Shown piece after piece: positions 1-5,962 of a stretch of DNA of 6,024 nucleotides. The notes under the pieces were generated by a model that was not told the origin of the DNA, ran no database searches, and saw only the letters and a list, made by a program, of their open reading frames with translations. Every line of letters begins with the position of its first letter. Position 1 is the stretch's first letter. Made by a program: the position numbers and the translations under genes. Origin of the DNA: an uncultured Collinsella sp. (lineage in GTDB: Bacteria; Actinomycetota; Coriobacteriia; Coriobacteriales; Coriobacteriaceae); NCBI GenBank assembly GCA_902496645.1, contig CABVBR010000125.1, forward strand, positions 1-6,024, given 5' to 3'.

Positions 1-475
1 CCCCTGCCCCGATTGCGGTGGCAGCGGGCGAACCCGTGTGACCTCCGAGCAGACGATTGAGTTTCCTGCCGGCACGCACGATGGCGACGAGGTCCGCATT
101 AGCGGCATGGGCCATGCTGGCACTAACGGTGCCGCGGGCGGCGACCTGGTCGGCCGCGCCCATGTTGAGGCCGAGCGCTTGGAAGGCAAAGCTCGTACTG
201 GCTTTTACCTGATGGGCATTGTGGCGCCGTTTTTGGTGCTGTCGGCCATCTCGGGCGTGTTCTCGGCCTTTGCCGTCATGTGCTTTATTCCGTTTACCAT
301 GGGCCTGTTCATGGTGCTTTCGGACGGTGTGCTTCATCGCAGCCTGCTGTGGTGGAAGCGCGGTGCGATGCAGTTTGCCAACGGTTTTGCCAACGGCTTC
401 ATGTTCGCGCTCGTGTCGGTTTGGTTCGCGAGCTGCTCGCATCGGGCCATGCTTTCGCCGTATCAAATGCAATAA
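1..475 (+). CDS. DnaJ-like protein with C-terminal membrane tail (5' partial)
   Basis: The visible frame starts at base 2 and gives 157 residues ending at TAA 473-475; the true start lies before the window. It opens with CPDCGGSG, a CxxCxGxG zinc-finger repeat that by position is the last of the DnaJ set. A stretch like DnaJ C-terminal domain I follows (FPAGTHDGDEVRISGMGHAG, then GGDLVGRAHV), matching the same region of the dnaJ product encoded next door. Where DnaJ would enter domain II, this protein has hydrophobic segments at visible residues about 67-89, 90-108 and 125-146, with positive loops (KAR before the first, HRS...WWKRG between second and third). This predicts three membrane helices with the chaperone part in the cytoplasm. 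The other frames show no lost domain II, so a frameshift is unlikely. The membrane J-protein role is inferred; whether a J domain is present cannot be seen here. Confidence 0.75.
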   Translation, partial: PCPDCGGSGRTRVTSEQTIEFPAGTHDGDEVRISGMGHAGTNGAAGGDLVGRAHVEAERLEGKARTGFYLMGIVAPFLVLSAISGVFSAFAVMCFIPFTMGLFMVLSDGVLHRSLLWWKRGAMQFANGFANGFMFALVSVWFASCSHRAMLSPYQMQ

Positions 476-506
476 CATCAAACCCTTTGTTTGCGGTCGG
501 CCCAGC

Positions 507-535
507 TTGGGTATAGGACGCACTGTGACAATAAT
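507..535 (+). promoter_or_regulatory. Weak candidate promoter upstream of dnaJ
   Basis: In the only non-coding gap of useful length, TTGGGT (507-512) and AATAAT (530-535) are separated by 17 bases and resemble a sigma-70-type -35/-10 pair. The -10 matches consensus at five of six bases; the -35 is poor. An alternative -10, TATAGG at 512-517, has no better -35. The transcript from the first pair would begin just before the dnaJ Shine-Dalgarno. No CIRCE (HrcA) or obvious HspR-type inverted repeat lies in the gap. dnaJ may equally be read through from the upstream gene. Confidence 0.2.
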
Positions 536-542
536 GAAAGTC

Positions 543-549
543 GGAAGGA
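543..549 (+). promoter_or_regulatory. Ribosome binding site fixing the dnaJ GTG start
   Basis: GGAAGGA lies 7 bases before GTG 557. The site sets the start there rather than at the in-frame TTG at 491, which would add 22 residues unlike any DnaJ N-terminus. From GTG 557 the protein begins MSENRDYYEVLGV, the normal J-domain opening. Confidence 0.8.
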
Positions 550-556
550 TTCGGTC

Positions 557-1705
557 GTGTCGGAAAATAGGGATTACTACGAGGTGCTTGGCGTCGACAG
601 GGATGCCGACGCGCGGACGATTAAGCGTGCGTTTTTAAAGAAGGCCCGTACCGTACATCCGGATGTTTCGGACGATCCCGAGGCCGAGGCCAAGTTCAAG
701 GAGCTCAACGAGGCCTATTCCGTTCTTTCCGATGAGCAGAAGCGTGCTAACTACGACCGTTACGGCACTGCCGACGGCCCTGGTGGTTCGGGCTACGTCG
801 ATATCAACGATATCTTTGGTGGCATGGGCATGGACGACTTGTTCTCGTCGTTCTTTGGCGGCGGTGCCGGCGGTGGCGCCCGCAGCCGTCGTGAGCGTCG
901 TCGCGGACGTGATATGGCCATCTCGCTTTCGGTGACGCTCGAGGAGGCGGCGCTCGGTTGCAAAAAGACGATCAGCTATGATCGCCTTGCTCCTTGCGAG
1001 GACTGCAACGGTACCGGTAGGGCCGAGGGTGCACAGGAAAAGCAGTGCAGTCGCTGCCACGGTACGGGCTACGTCACGACGGTTCAGCGATCGTTTTTGG
1101 GCCAGGTTCAGTCTTCCTCGCCTTGCCCCGACTGCCATGGCGAGGGCACGGTTATCGACCATCCCTGCGAGACCTGCGACGGTCAGGGCCGCACGCCTTC
1201 GCACGAAAAGATCGACATCGATATTCCCGCCGGCGTTTCGACCGGTCGCCAGCTGCGTGTGAGCGGCTTTGGCGAGGCCGGCCTTCGCGGCGAGCCTTCG
1301 GGCGACTTGATTGTCAACGTGCGCGTTGCCGACCATGAGCGCTTTAAGCGCAACAGTGACGACCTGTACCTGGTGAGCGATATCTCGATTGCGCAGGCTG
1401 CGCTCGGCTGCGAGATCGAGGTCGAGGGCATTATGCCCGACGAGGTCGTTAAGGTGACGGTTCCCGCCGGCGCCCAGTACGGCGACACCGTGAGCGTCAA
1501 TAATTACGGCATGCCGCGCATTGGCGGTGGCGGTTCGCGTGGCCGCCTGATCGTGCAACTGCGCGTGGTCGTTCCCAGCAATCTTTCCAATAAGCAACGC
1601 GAGCTGCTCCGTGCTTTTGCCGACGAGATGGGCGATGACGTCGCTTCCGGTAAGAAGTCGGTGACCGACCGTATTAAGAGTGCCCTCGACGATATCCTCG
1701 ATTAA
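557..1705 (+). CDS. dnaJ: Molecular chaperone DnaJ (Hsp40)
   Basis: Class A J-protein co-chaperone of 382 residues that stimulates the ATPase of cytoplasmic DnaK and delivers unfolded clients. The J domain covers about residues 1-70 with HPD at 34-36. A short Gly/Phe-rich region (about 72-108: DIFGGMG, FFGGGAGGG) and a basic linker (RSRRERRRGRD, about 109-119) follow. Four CxxCxGxG zinc repeats begin at C147 (CEDCNGTG), C164 (CSRCHGTG), C190 (CPDCHGEG) and C204 (CETCDGQG); all eight ligands are present. Domains I and II complete the protein (IPAGV at 223-227; second copy VPAGAQYGD). Length is normal. No dnaK or grpE is adjacent, and the gene heads the phoH-ybeY-era cluster, the position held by actinobacterial dnaJ2, so it is probably a DnaJ2-type copy with DnaK encoded elsewhere. 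The start is GTG, supported by GGAAGGA. The stop is followed after 9 bases by mtaB. Confidence 0.95.
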   Translation: MSENRDYYEVLGVDRDADARTIKRAFLKKARTVHPDVSDDPEAEAKFKELNEAYSVLSDEQKRANYDRYGTADGPGGSGYVDINDIFGGMGMDDLFSSFFGGGAGGGARSRRERRRGRDMAISLSVTLEEAALGCKKTISYDRLAPCEDCNGTGRAEGAQEKQCSRCHGTGYVTTVQRSFLGQVQSSSPCPDCHGEGTVIDHPCETCDGQGRTPSHEKIDIDIPAGVSTGRQLRVSGFGEAGLRGEPSGDLIVNVRVADHERFKRNSDDLYLVSDISIAQAALGCEIEVEGIMPDEVVKVTVPAGAQYGDTVSVNNYGMPRIGGGGSRGRLIVQLRVVVPSNLSNKQRELLRAFADEMGDDVASGKKSVTDRIKSALDDILD

Positions 1706-1714
1706 GGAGCCCGC

Positions 1715-3007
1715 GTGCTCGCACCCCATATTTCCGTCGTCAACCTCGGCTGCCGTGTCAACCGGGTTGAGTCTGACCGTATCACTGCCGATCTTATGCG
1801 CCTGGGCTTTGCTATTGTGGAGCCCCAGGATGCCGATTTGATCGTCATTAACACCTGTGCCGTTACGGGCGAGGCCGAGGCCAAGACCCGTAAGGCCGTC
1901 CGTCATGCGCTGGCCCATCCAAACGAGCCCTATGTGGTCGTGACCGGATGCGTGGTCAATTTGCATCCCGAGGAGCTGTTGGAGCTTTCGGATCGCGTGA
2001 TCGCCGAGCCGTCCAAGATCGATGTCGCCGAACGTGTCTGCGAGGTGCTGGGCGTTGAGTCCGATAGCGTTCCCGCCTGCAGCGATGGCGAGGTGGTCGA
2101 TGCGCTCGGTCGCTCTCGCCTGGGCGTGAAGATCCAGGACGGCTGCAACCATCGCTGCACCTATTGCATTGTGTGGAAGGCGCGCGGCCCCGAGCGCTCC
2201 GTGCCCGTCGAGTCCGTGCTCGAGCAAGTTCGCGAGGCCCAGGAGGCCGGCGTGCCCGAGGTGGTGCTGACCGGTGTGAACCTGGGTGCCTACGATGGCA
2301 AGAGCGCGACCGACGAGCATGTCGAAATCGATGAGCTGCTCGAGGCCATCATGGAGCGCACGACTATTGCGCATGTGCGCATTTCCTCGGTCGAGCCCAT
2401 GGATATCTCTGAGCGCCTGCTTAAGGTTATGGCGCGCTATCCGCAGCGTATCGCCCCGTTTTTGCACCTGCCCGTGCAGTCCGGCTGTACGGCGACCCTG
2501 CATCGCATGGGTCGTCCCTATAGTGCGGAGGCCTTTGAGGACACGGTGCGTATGATTCGCGCCAACTTGCCCCAGGCGTCTCTTTCGTGCGATGTCATCG
2601 TCGGTTTTCCTGGTGAGACGGACGAGGAGTTCGAGGAGTCGCTGGCGCTGTGCCGCCGTGTGGGTTTCTCGCGTATGCACGTGTTCCGCTATAGCAAGCG
2701 TCCCGGTACCCTTGCTGCCGACATGCCCGACCAGGTGCCGCCCGAGGTTATGGCCGAGCGCAGCCGTCGTATGCGAGACACGGCGCAGGAGCTCGCTATT
2801 GCCGATGCTCGTCGTCGCGTGGGCACTGTCGAGCGTGCCGTGCTCGAGTATGGTGACAGCCTGACGCTCGGTTCGTTCCATCATGCCCGTCTTGACGATA
2901 CCTGTGGACTTACAGCCCCGTGCCTGCTCGATGTTGCTATCATCGGAGTCGATGATTCCGGCTTGGTCCATGCACACAGGGAGGTTCATGGAAGCCTCGA
3001 AGATTAG
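1715..3007 (+). CDS. mtaB: tRNA t6A37 methylthiotransferase MtaB (radical SAM)
   Basis: Radical-SAM enzyme of 430 residues that converts N6-threonylcarbamoyladenosine at position 37 of ANN-decoding tRNAs to the 2-methylthio form. The N-terminal methylthiotransferase domain has its three cluster cysteines at C13 (NLGCRVN), C48 (INTCAVTG) and C79 (VTGC). The radical-SAM motif CNHRCTYC gives C144, C148 and C151. Further family signatures are VVLTGVNLGAYDG, SSVEP, LHLPVQSGC and DVIVGFPGETDEEF. Residues from about 369 (VGTVERAVLE) form a TRAM-like RNA-binding tail. NLGCRVN, the CNHRC spacing and the overall length favour MtaB over MiaB or RimO. The start is GTG with AAGGAG at 1704-1709, which overlaps the dnaJ stop, so translation is likely linked to dnaJ. 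The 3' end overlaps phoH by 20 bases. MtaB assignment over its paralogues is by motif reading, not alignment. Confidence 0.92.
   Translation: MLAPHISVVNLGCRVNRVESDRITADLMRLGFAIVEPQDADLIVINTCAVTGEAEAKTRKAVRHALAHPNEPYVVVTGCVVNLHPEELLELSDRVIAEPSKIDVAERVCEVLGVESDSVPACSDGEVVDALGRSRLGVKIQDGCNHRCTYCIVWKARGPERSVPVESVLEQVREAQEAGVPEVVLTGVNLGAYDGKSATDEHVEIDELLEAIMERTTIAHVRISSVEPMDISERLLKVMARYPQRIAPFLHLPVQSGCTATLHRMGRPYSAEAFEDTVRMIRANLPQASLSCDVIVGFPGETDEEFEESLALCRRVGFSRMHVFRYSKRPGTLAADMPDQVPPEVMAERSRRMRDTAQELAIADARRRVGTVERAVLEYGDSLTLGSFHHARLDDTCGLTAPCLLDVAIIGVDDSGLVHAHREVHGSLED
2978..2984 (+). promoter_or_regulatory. Ribosome binding site for phoH inside mtaB
   Basis: AGGGAGG lies inside the last codons of mtaB and ends only 3 bases before ATG 2988. 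The core is strong but the spacing is shorter than usual. In-frame alternatives are ATG 2970 and ATG 2952; the first has no clear Shine-Dalgarno and the second only GGAG at 2945-2948, also 3 bases away. Confidence 0.6.
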
Positions 3008-3974
3008 ACTTACCGTTCCCGAGGGAATTGATCCCTCGTGCGTTTTGGGCGCCGGCGACGGCGTCCTTCGTGCACTCGAGAGCTTGGTTCGCGCCCATGT
3101 GGTCGCCCGTGGCGATAGCATCGCCGTGAGCGGTGACCCGGACGAGGTCGAACTCGTGGCTCGCTTTTTCGAACATGCTTTTCGCGAGGCGGCGGCCGGT
3201 CGTACCCTGTCTGCCGACGATGTCTCTCGCTGCCTGGCCGTCTTGCGCGATGGTGAGCACGAGGCTACGTCGCTTCGCGATGACGTGCTGCTTTCGTATC
3301 GCGGTCGCGTCATTCGCCCCAAGACGCTCGGGCAAAAGCGCTATGTGGATGCCATTCGCTCGCATACCATCACCTTTGGCTTGGGTCCTGCCGGTACCGG
3401 TAAGACCTATCTGGCCATGGCGCTCGCCGTTGCCGCGCTCAAGCGCCATGAGGTGGGCCGTTTGATCTTGACGCGTCCTGTTGTCGAGGCGGGGGAGAAC
3501 CTGGGCTTTTTGCCTGGCACCCTCGAGGAAAAGATCGATCCGTACATGCGTCCGCTCTACGACGCCCTTTTTGACATGATGGATCGCGAGCGCACCGATG
3601 AGCTTATGGAGCGCGGCGTGATCGAGATCGCCCCGCTTGCCTATATGCGCGGTCGTACGCTGAGCGATGCTTTCGTGGTGCTCGACGAGGCGCAAAATAC
3701 TACGCCCGAGCAGATGAAGATGTTCCTGACACGCCTTGGATTCAACTCCAAGTTCGTGATTACCGGCGACCTCAGCCAGCGCGACCTGGTGGGTCGTCGT
3801 GGTGGCTTGGCGGATGTTGAGAAGATTTTGGGCCGTGTCGACGATGTGGCGTTTGCACACCTGGAGCGCGCCGACGTGGTGCGCCATGCCCTAGTGGGTC
3901 GTATCGTTGAGGCATATGATGCTTATGATGACGTGCGCGAGCAGCGCTCGCGCGACCGAAAGGAGTCCCGTTGA
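2988..3974 (+). CDS. phoH: PhoH family ATPase (PhoL/YbeZ type)
   Basis: Cytoplasmic P-loop ATPase of 328 residues, the usual size for the family. The Walker A motif GPAGTGKT is at 133-140 and Walker B VVLDEAQNT has D233/E234. Downstream are FVITGDLSQRD and GRRGGLADV, typical of PhoH. The N-terminal 110 residues are the small alpha/beta, KH-like region common to these proteins; the P-loop domain fills the rest. PhoH/YbeZ proteins are commonly encoded beside YbeY and are linked to RNA metabolism and ribosome maturation, but the precise substrate is unsettled. The start ATG 2988 is chosen for the strong AGGGAGG; starts at 2970 or 2952 would add 6 or 12 residues and cannot be excluded. It overlaps mtaB by 20 bases and ybeY by 4, so it is read in the same transcript and probably coupled. 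It is the only gene here in a frame different from its neighbours. Confidence 0.93.
   Translation: MEASKIRLTVPEGIDPSCVLGAGDGVLRALESLVRAHVVARGDSIAVSGDPDEVELVARFFEHAFREAAAGRTLSADDVSRCLAVLRDGEHEATSLRDDVLLSYRGRVIRPKTLGQKRYVDAIRSHTITFGLGPAGTGKTYLAMALAVAALKRHEVGRLILTRPVVEAGENLGFLPGTLEEKIDPYMRPLYDALFDMMDRERTDELMERGVIEIAPLAYMRGRTLSDAFVVLDEAQNTTPEQMKMFLTRLGFNSKFVITGDLSQRDLVGRRGGLADVEKILGRVDDVAFAHLERADVVRHALVGRIVEAYDAYDDVREQRSRDRKESR
3959..3965 (+). promoter_or_regulatory. Ribosome binding site fixing the ybeY TTG start
   Basis: AAAGGAG sits in the last codons of phoH, 5 bases before TTG 3971. This is the main reason to accept the rare TTG start, because no ATG or GTG occurs in frame near it. Confidence 0.7.
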
Positions 3975-4480
3975 GTGTATTGATCAGCAACGATGCCGAG
4001 CTCGATACGCTGCTCGACGCGCAGGAGGTGGAGCACATCTGCGAGGTTGTGCTTGCCGCCGAGGGCGTTGAACGTGAAGTCGAGATTTCCCTTTCGTATG
4101 TCGACGAGGACGAGATGCACGAGCTCAACCACGAGTGGCGTGGCATCGACCGCACCACCGATGTGCTCTCGTTTGAATGCGACTCGGCCTTTGACGAGGA
4201 TATTCCCGCCGACGAGACGCTCGAGCTCGGCGATATCATCTTGGCCCCGCAGGTCATTGCCCGTCAGGCCCCCGGCTTTGGCAATAGCCCTGCCGACGAG
4301 TGCCGCCTGATGCTCGTACACGGCATGCTACACCTGCTGGGGTATGACCATATCGAGGACGACGAGGCCGAGGTCATGGAGGCCCGCGAGGACGCTATCC
4401 TGCGCGATCTGGCGCTCGAGCGCGGCGAGGACCCCAAACTCGTTCACGTCGGCCCCATCACCAATCATGCCCACGACTAG
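3971..4480 (+). CDS. ybeY: rRNA maturation endoribonuclease YbeY
   Basis: Metal-dependent RNase of 169 residues needed for 16S rRNA 3'-end processing and ribosome quality control. The diagnostic zinc site HGMLHLLGYDH supplies H117, H121 and H127. Other family marks are LNHEWRGIDRTTDVLSF (about 52-68) and LGDIILA (86-92). Family members usually run about 150-170 residues, so it is complete. The last 25 residues or so, after the zinc site and EDAILRDLALERGEDP, are a variable tail. Translation starts at TTG, and this codon shares its last two bases with the phoH stop (TTGA, 3971-3974). With a good Shine-Dalgarno inside phoH, this points to coupling of PhoH and YbeY synthesis. dgkA follows 9 bases after the stop. 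Confidence 0.95.
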   Translation: MSVLISNDAELDTLLDAQEVEHICEVVLAAEGVEREVEISLSYVDEDEMHELNHEWRGIDRTTDVLSFECDSAFDEDIPADETLELGDIILAPQVIARQAPGFGNSPADECRLMLVHGMLHLLGYDHIEDDEAEVMEAREDAILRDLALERGEDPKLVHVGPITNHAHD

Positions 4481-4489
4481 GAGCCGCTT

Positions 4490-4867
4490 ATGATTCCCGG
4501 ATCGAACAAGGACCATCCGTCCTTTTTAAAGTCGTTCTCCTACGCCATGGAGGGCTTCGTCACCGCCGTCAAGACCGAGCGCAACATTAAGGTTATGCTC
4601 GTAGCGGGCGTGTGCACCATCATTGCCGGCTGCATCGTGGGGCTCGACATTGCCGAGTGGGCCACGATTATCATCTGCTGCGGCCTGGTGATTCACGGCG
4701 AGCTGTGCAATACCGCCATGGAGGCCATTGTCGATCTGGCGACCCAGGAGCTCCATCCGCTGGCAAAACGCGCCAAGGACATCGCCGCCGCCTCGGTATA
4801 CGTACTTTCAATCACCGCCGCGATTGTGGGCTTGCTGGTATTTGCCCACGCGCTCGGCTTTATTTAG
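4490..4867 (+). CDS. dgkA: Diacylglycerol/undecaprenol kinase, DgkA family
   Basis: Small integral membrane kinase of 125 residues. It phosphorylates a lipid alcohol on the inner face of the membrane; Gram-positive members act mainly on undecaprenol to feed the cell-wall carrier, so that substrate is likelier here than diacylglycerol. The active-site pattern is visible: E30 and N32 (TERNIK), E71, NTAMEAIVD at 74-82 (N74, E78, D82) and HPLAKRAKDIAAASV (89-103). Three membrane helices are predicted at about 34-52, 55-72 and 98-122, with an amphipathic N-terminal segment. The start ATG 4490 has AGGAG at 4479-4483, overlapping the ybeY stop and 6 bases away. Placement between ybeY and era is a familiar Gram-positive order. 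Which lipid is used cannot be read from the sequence. Confidence 0.92.
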   Translation: MIPGSNKDHPSFLKSFSYAMEGFVTAVKTERNIKVMLVAGVCTIIAGCIVGLDIAEWATIIICCGLVIHGELCNTAMEAIVDLATQELHPLAKRAKDIAAASVYVLSITAAIVGLLVFAHALGFI

Positions 4868-4879
4868 AAAGGGATTCCC

Positions 4880-5947
4880 ATGTCCGACAATATGCAGCCT
4901 ACCGATGAAATTTTGGACGACGAGTCCCCGGATGCTAAGGCGACCGAGGCCTATGAGGAAGTCGAGGAGTTCGACCCGTTTGAGGGCATGAGCGACGAGG
5001 AACTCGACGCCCTGTGCGACGAGGACGACAGCCTCGCGGGCTTTGGCGACGTTGAGCCCGGTTTCCGCAGTGGCTTCGTGGCCTTGGTCGGCCGCCCCAA
5101 CGCCGGCAAGTCCACGCTGCTCAACGCCTGCTATGGCAAAAAGGTTGCCATCACCTCGCCGGTGGCCCAAACGACCCGCCGCCGTATGCGCGCCGTCGTC
5201 AACCGCCCCGGCTACCAGCTGGTCTTTGTCGATACCCCGGGTATTCACAAGCCCAAGGACGGTCTAGGGTCCGAGCTCAATAAAAGTGCGCTGTTCGAGC
5301 TGAACGATGTCGATGTTGTCGCGTTTTTGATTGATGCCACCAAACCGATCGGCAGGGGAGACGCCTGGGTTGCCGAGCGCGTCAGATGCGCCCGTTGCAA
5401 GAAGGTCCTGGTGCTCACCAAGGCCGATGAGGCCGACCCCGCACAGGTCATGGAGCAGCTTAAGGCTGCCCACGAGCTTATGGAATATGACGACGAGATT
5501 GTGACGTCGTCGGTTAAGAACTTCAACGTCGATGCCTTTATAGAGACCGTTGCGCACTTTTTGCCCGAGGGTCCGCGTTGGTTCCCCGAGGACATGGGTA
5601 CCGACGCTTCCGATGAGACGCTCGTTGCCGAGTTTGTGCGCGAGAAGGTCTTGCGCCGCACCCGTGATGAGATCCCGCACTCCGTGGGCGTGATTTGCGA
5701 TGCGCTTGAGCAGACCAAGAAGGTGCTGCGCGTGCACGCCACCATTTACGTCGAGCGCGAGGGCCAAAAGGGCATCATCATCGGCAAGGGCGGCGAGATG
5801 ATCAAACATATCGGCATCGACGCCCGTCGCGACCTTGAGCGCATCTTTGGCACCCAGGTCTTTTTGGAGCTGGACGTGAAGGTCAAGGCCGGCTGGCGTG
5901 ACGACGAGGCCCAGATTCGCCGCTTTGGCTACAACGCCGAGGACTAA
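4880..5947 (+). CDS. era: GTPase Era with acidic N-terminal extension
   Basis: Ras-like GTPase with a KH domain that binds the 3' end of 16S rRNA and assists 30S assembly. GTPase motifs are G1 GRPNAGKS (71-78), G2 around T98/T99 (QTTR), G3 DTPG (118-121), G4 TKAD (180-183, where Era usually has NKxD) and G5 near SSV (210-212). The KH domain lies at about 285-340 with GKGG at 302-305, and the end KAGWRDDEAQIRRFGY is typical Era. At 355 residues it is about 50 longer than E. coli Era (about 300). The excess is at the N-terminus, where 24 of the first 60 residues are Asp or Glu and only one is Lys/Arg. The start ATG 4880 is supported by AAAGGGA at 4868-4874; an internal start at M37 lacks a well-spaced site. 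It lies 12 bases after dgkA. Confidence 0.95.
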   Translation: MSDNMQPTDEILDDESPDAKATEAYEEVEEFDPFEGMSDEELDALCDEDDSLAGFGDVEPGFRSGFVALVGRPNAGKSTLLNACYGKKVAITSPVAQTTRRRMRAVVNRPGYQLVFVDTPGIHKPKDGLGSELNKSALFELNDVDVVAFLIDATKPIGRGDAWVAERVRCARCKKVLVLTKADEADPAQVMEQLKAAHELMEYDDEIVTSSVKNFNVDAFIETVAHFLPEGPRWFPEDMGTDASDETLVAEFVREKVLRRTRDEIPHSVGVICDALEQTKKVLRVHATIYVEREGQKGIIIGKGGEMIKHIGIDARRDLERIFGTQVFLELDVKVKAGWRDDEAQIRRFGYNAED

Positions 5948-5962
5948 GGACGCGCGGCGCGC

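Noticed and set aside
200..475. Frameshift as the cause of the membrane tail on the first gene
   Set aside because: The other plus-strand frames in this stretch do not encode DnaJ domain II, and the hydrophobic frame has normal codon use with positive loops between helices, as expected for a real membrane protein.
501..511. CCCA-GCT-TGGG inverted repeat as a terminator after the first gene
   Set aside because: The stem is only four base pairs and no T-run follows, so it does not qualify as an intrinsic terminator.
491..556. Upstream TTG start for dnaJ at 491
   Set aside because: The extra 22 residues do not resemble a J-domain N-terminus, no suitable Shine-Dalgarno precedes the codon, and GTG 557 has GGAAGGA at correct spacing.
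635..3322. Very long open frame (895 codons) on the minus strand across dnaJ, mtaB and the start of phoH
   Set aside because: It is the mirror of the GC-rich codon use of dnaJ and mtaB, which lie in the same plus-strand frame so the antisense frame stays open across both. The translated product is low in recognisable motifs and rich in Arg, Ala, His and Gly, and the sense genes are certain.
2940..3887. Minus-strand open frame of 315 codons opposite phoH
   Set aside because: It lies entirely opposite well-supported phoH motifs (with the mtaB end), shows no family signature, and is explained by codon bias.
5264..5809. Minus-strand open frame of 181 codons opposite era
   Set aside because: It is a shadow of era; its hydrophobic/His-rich translation has no domain pattern, and the sense strand has clear GTPase and KH motifs.
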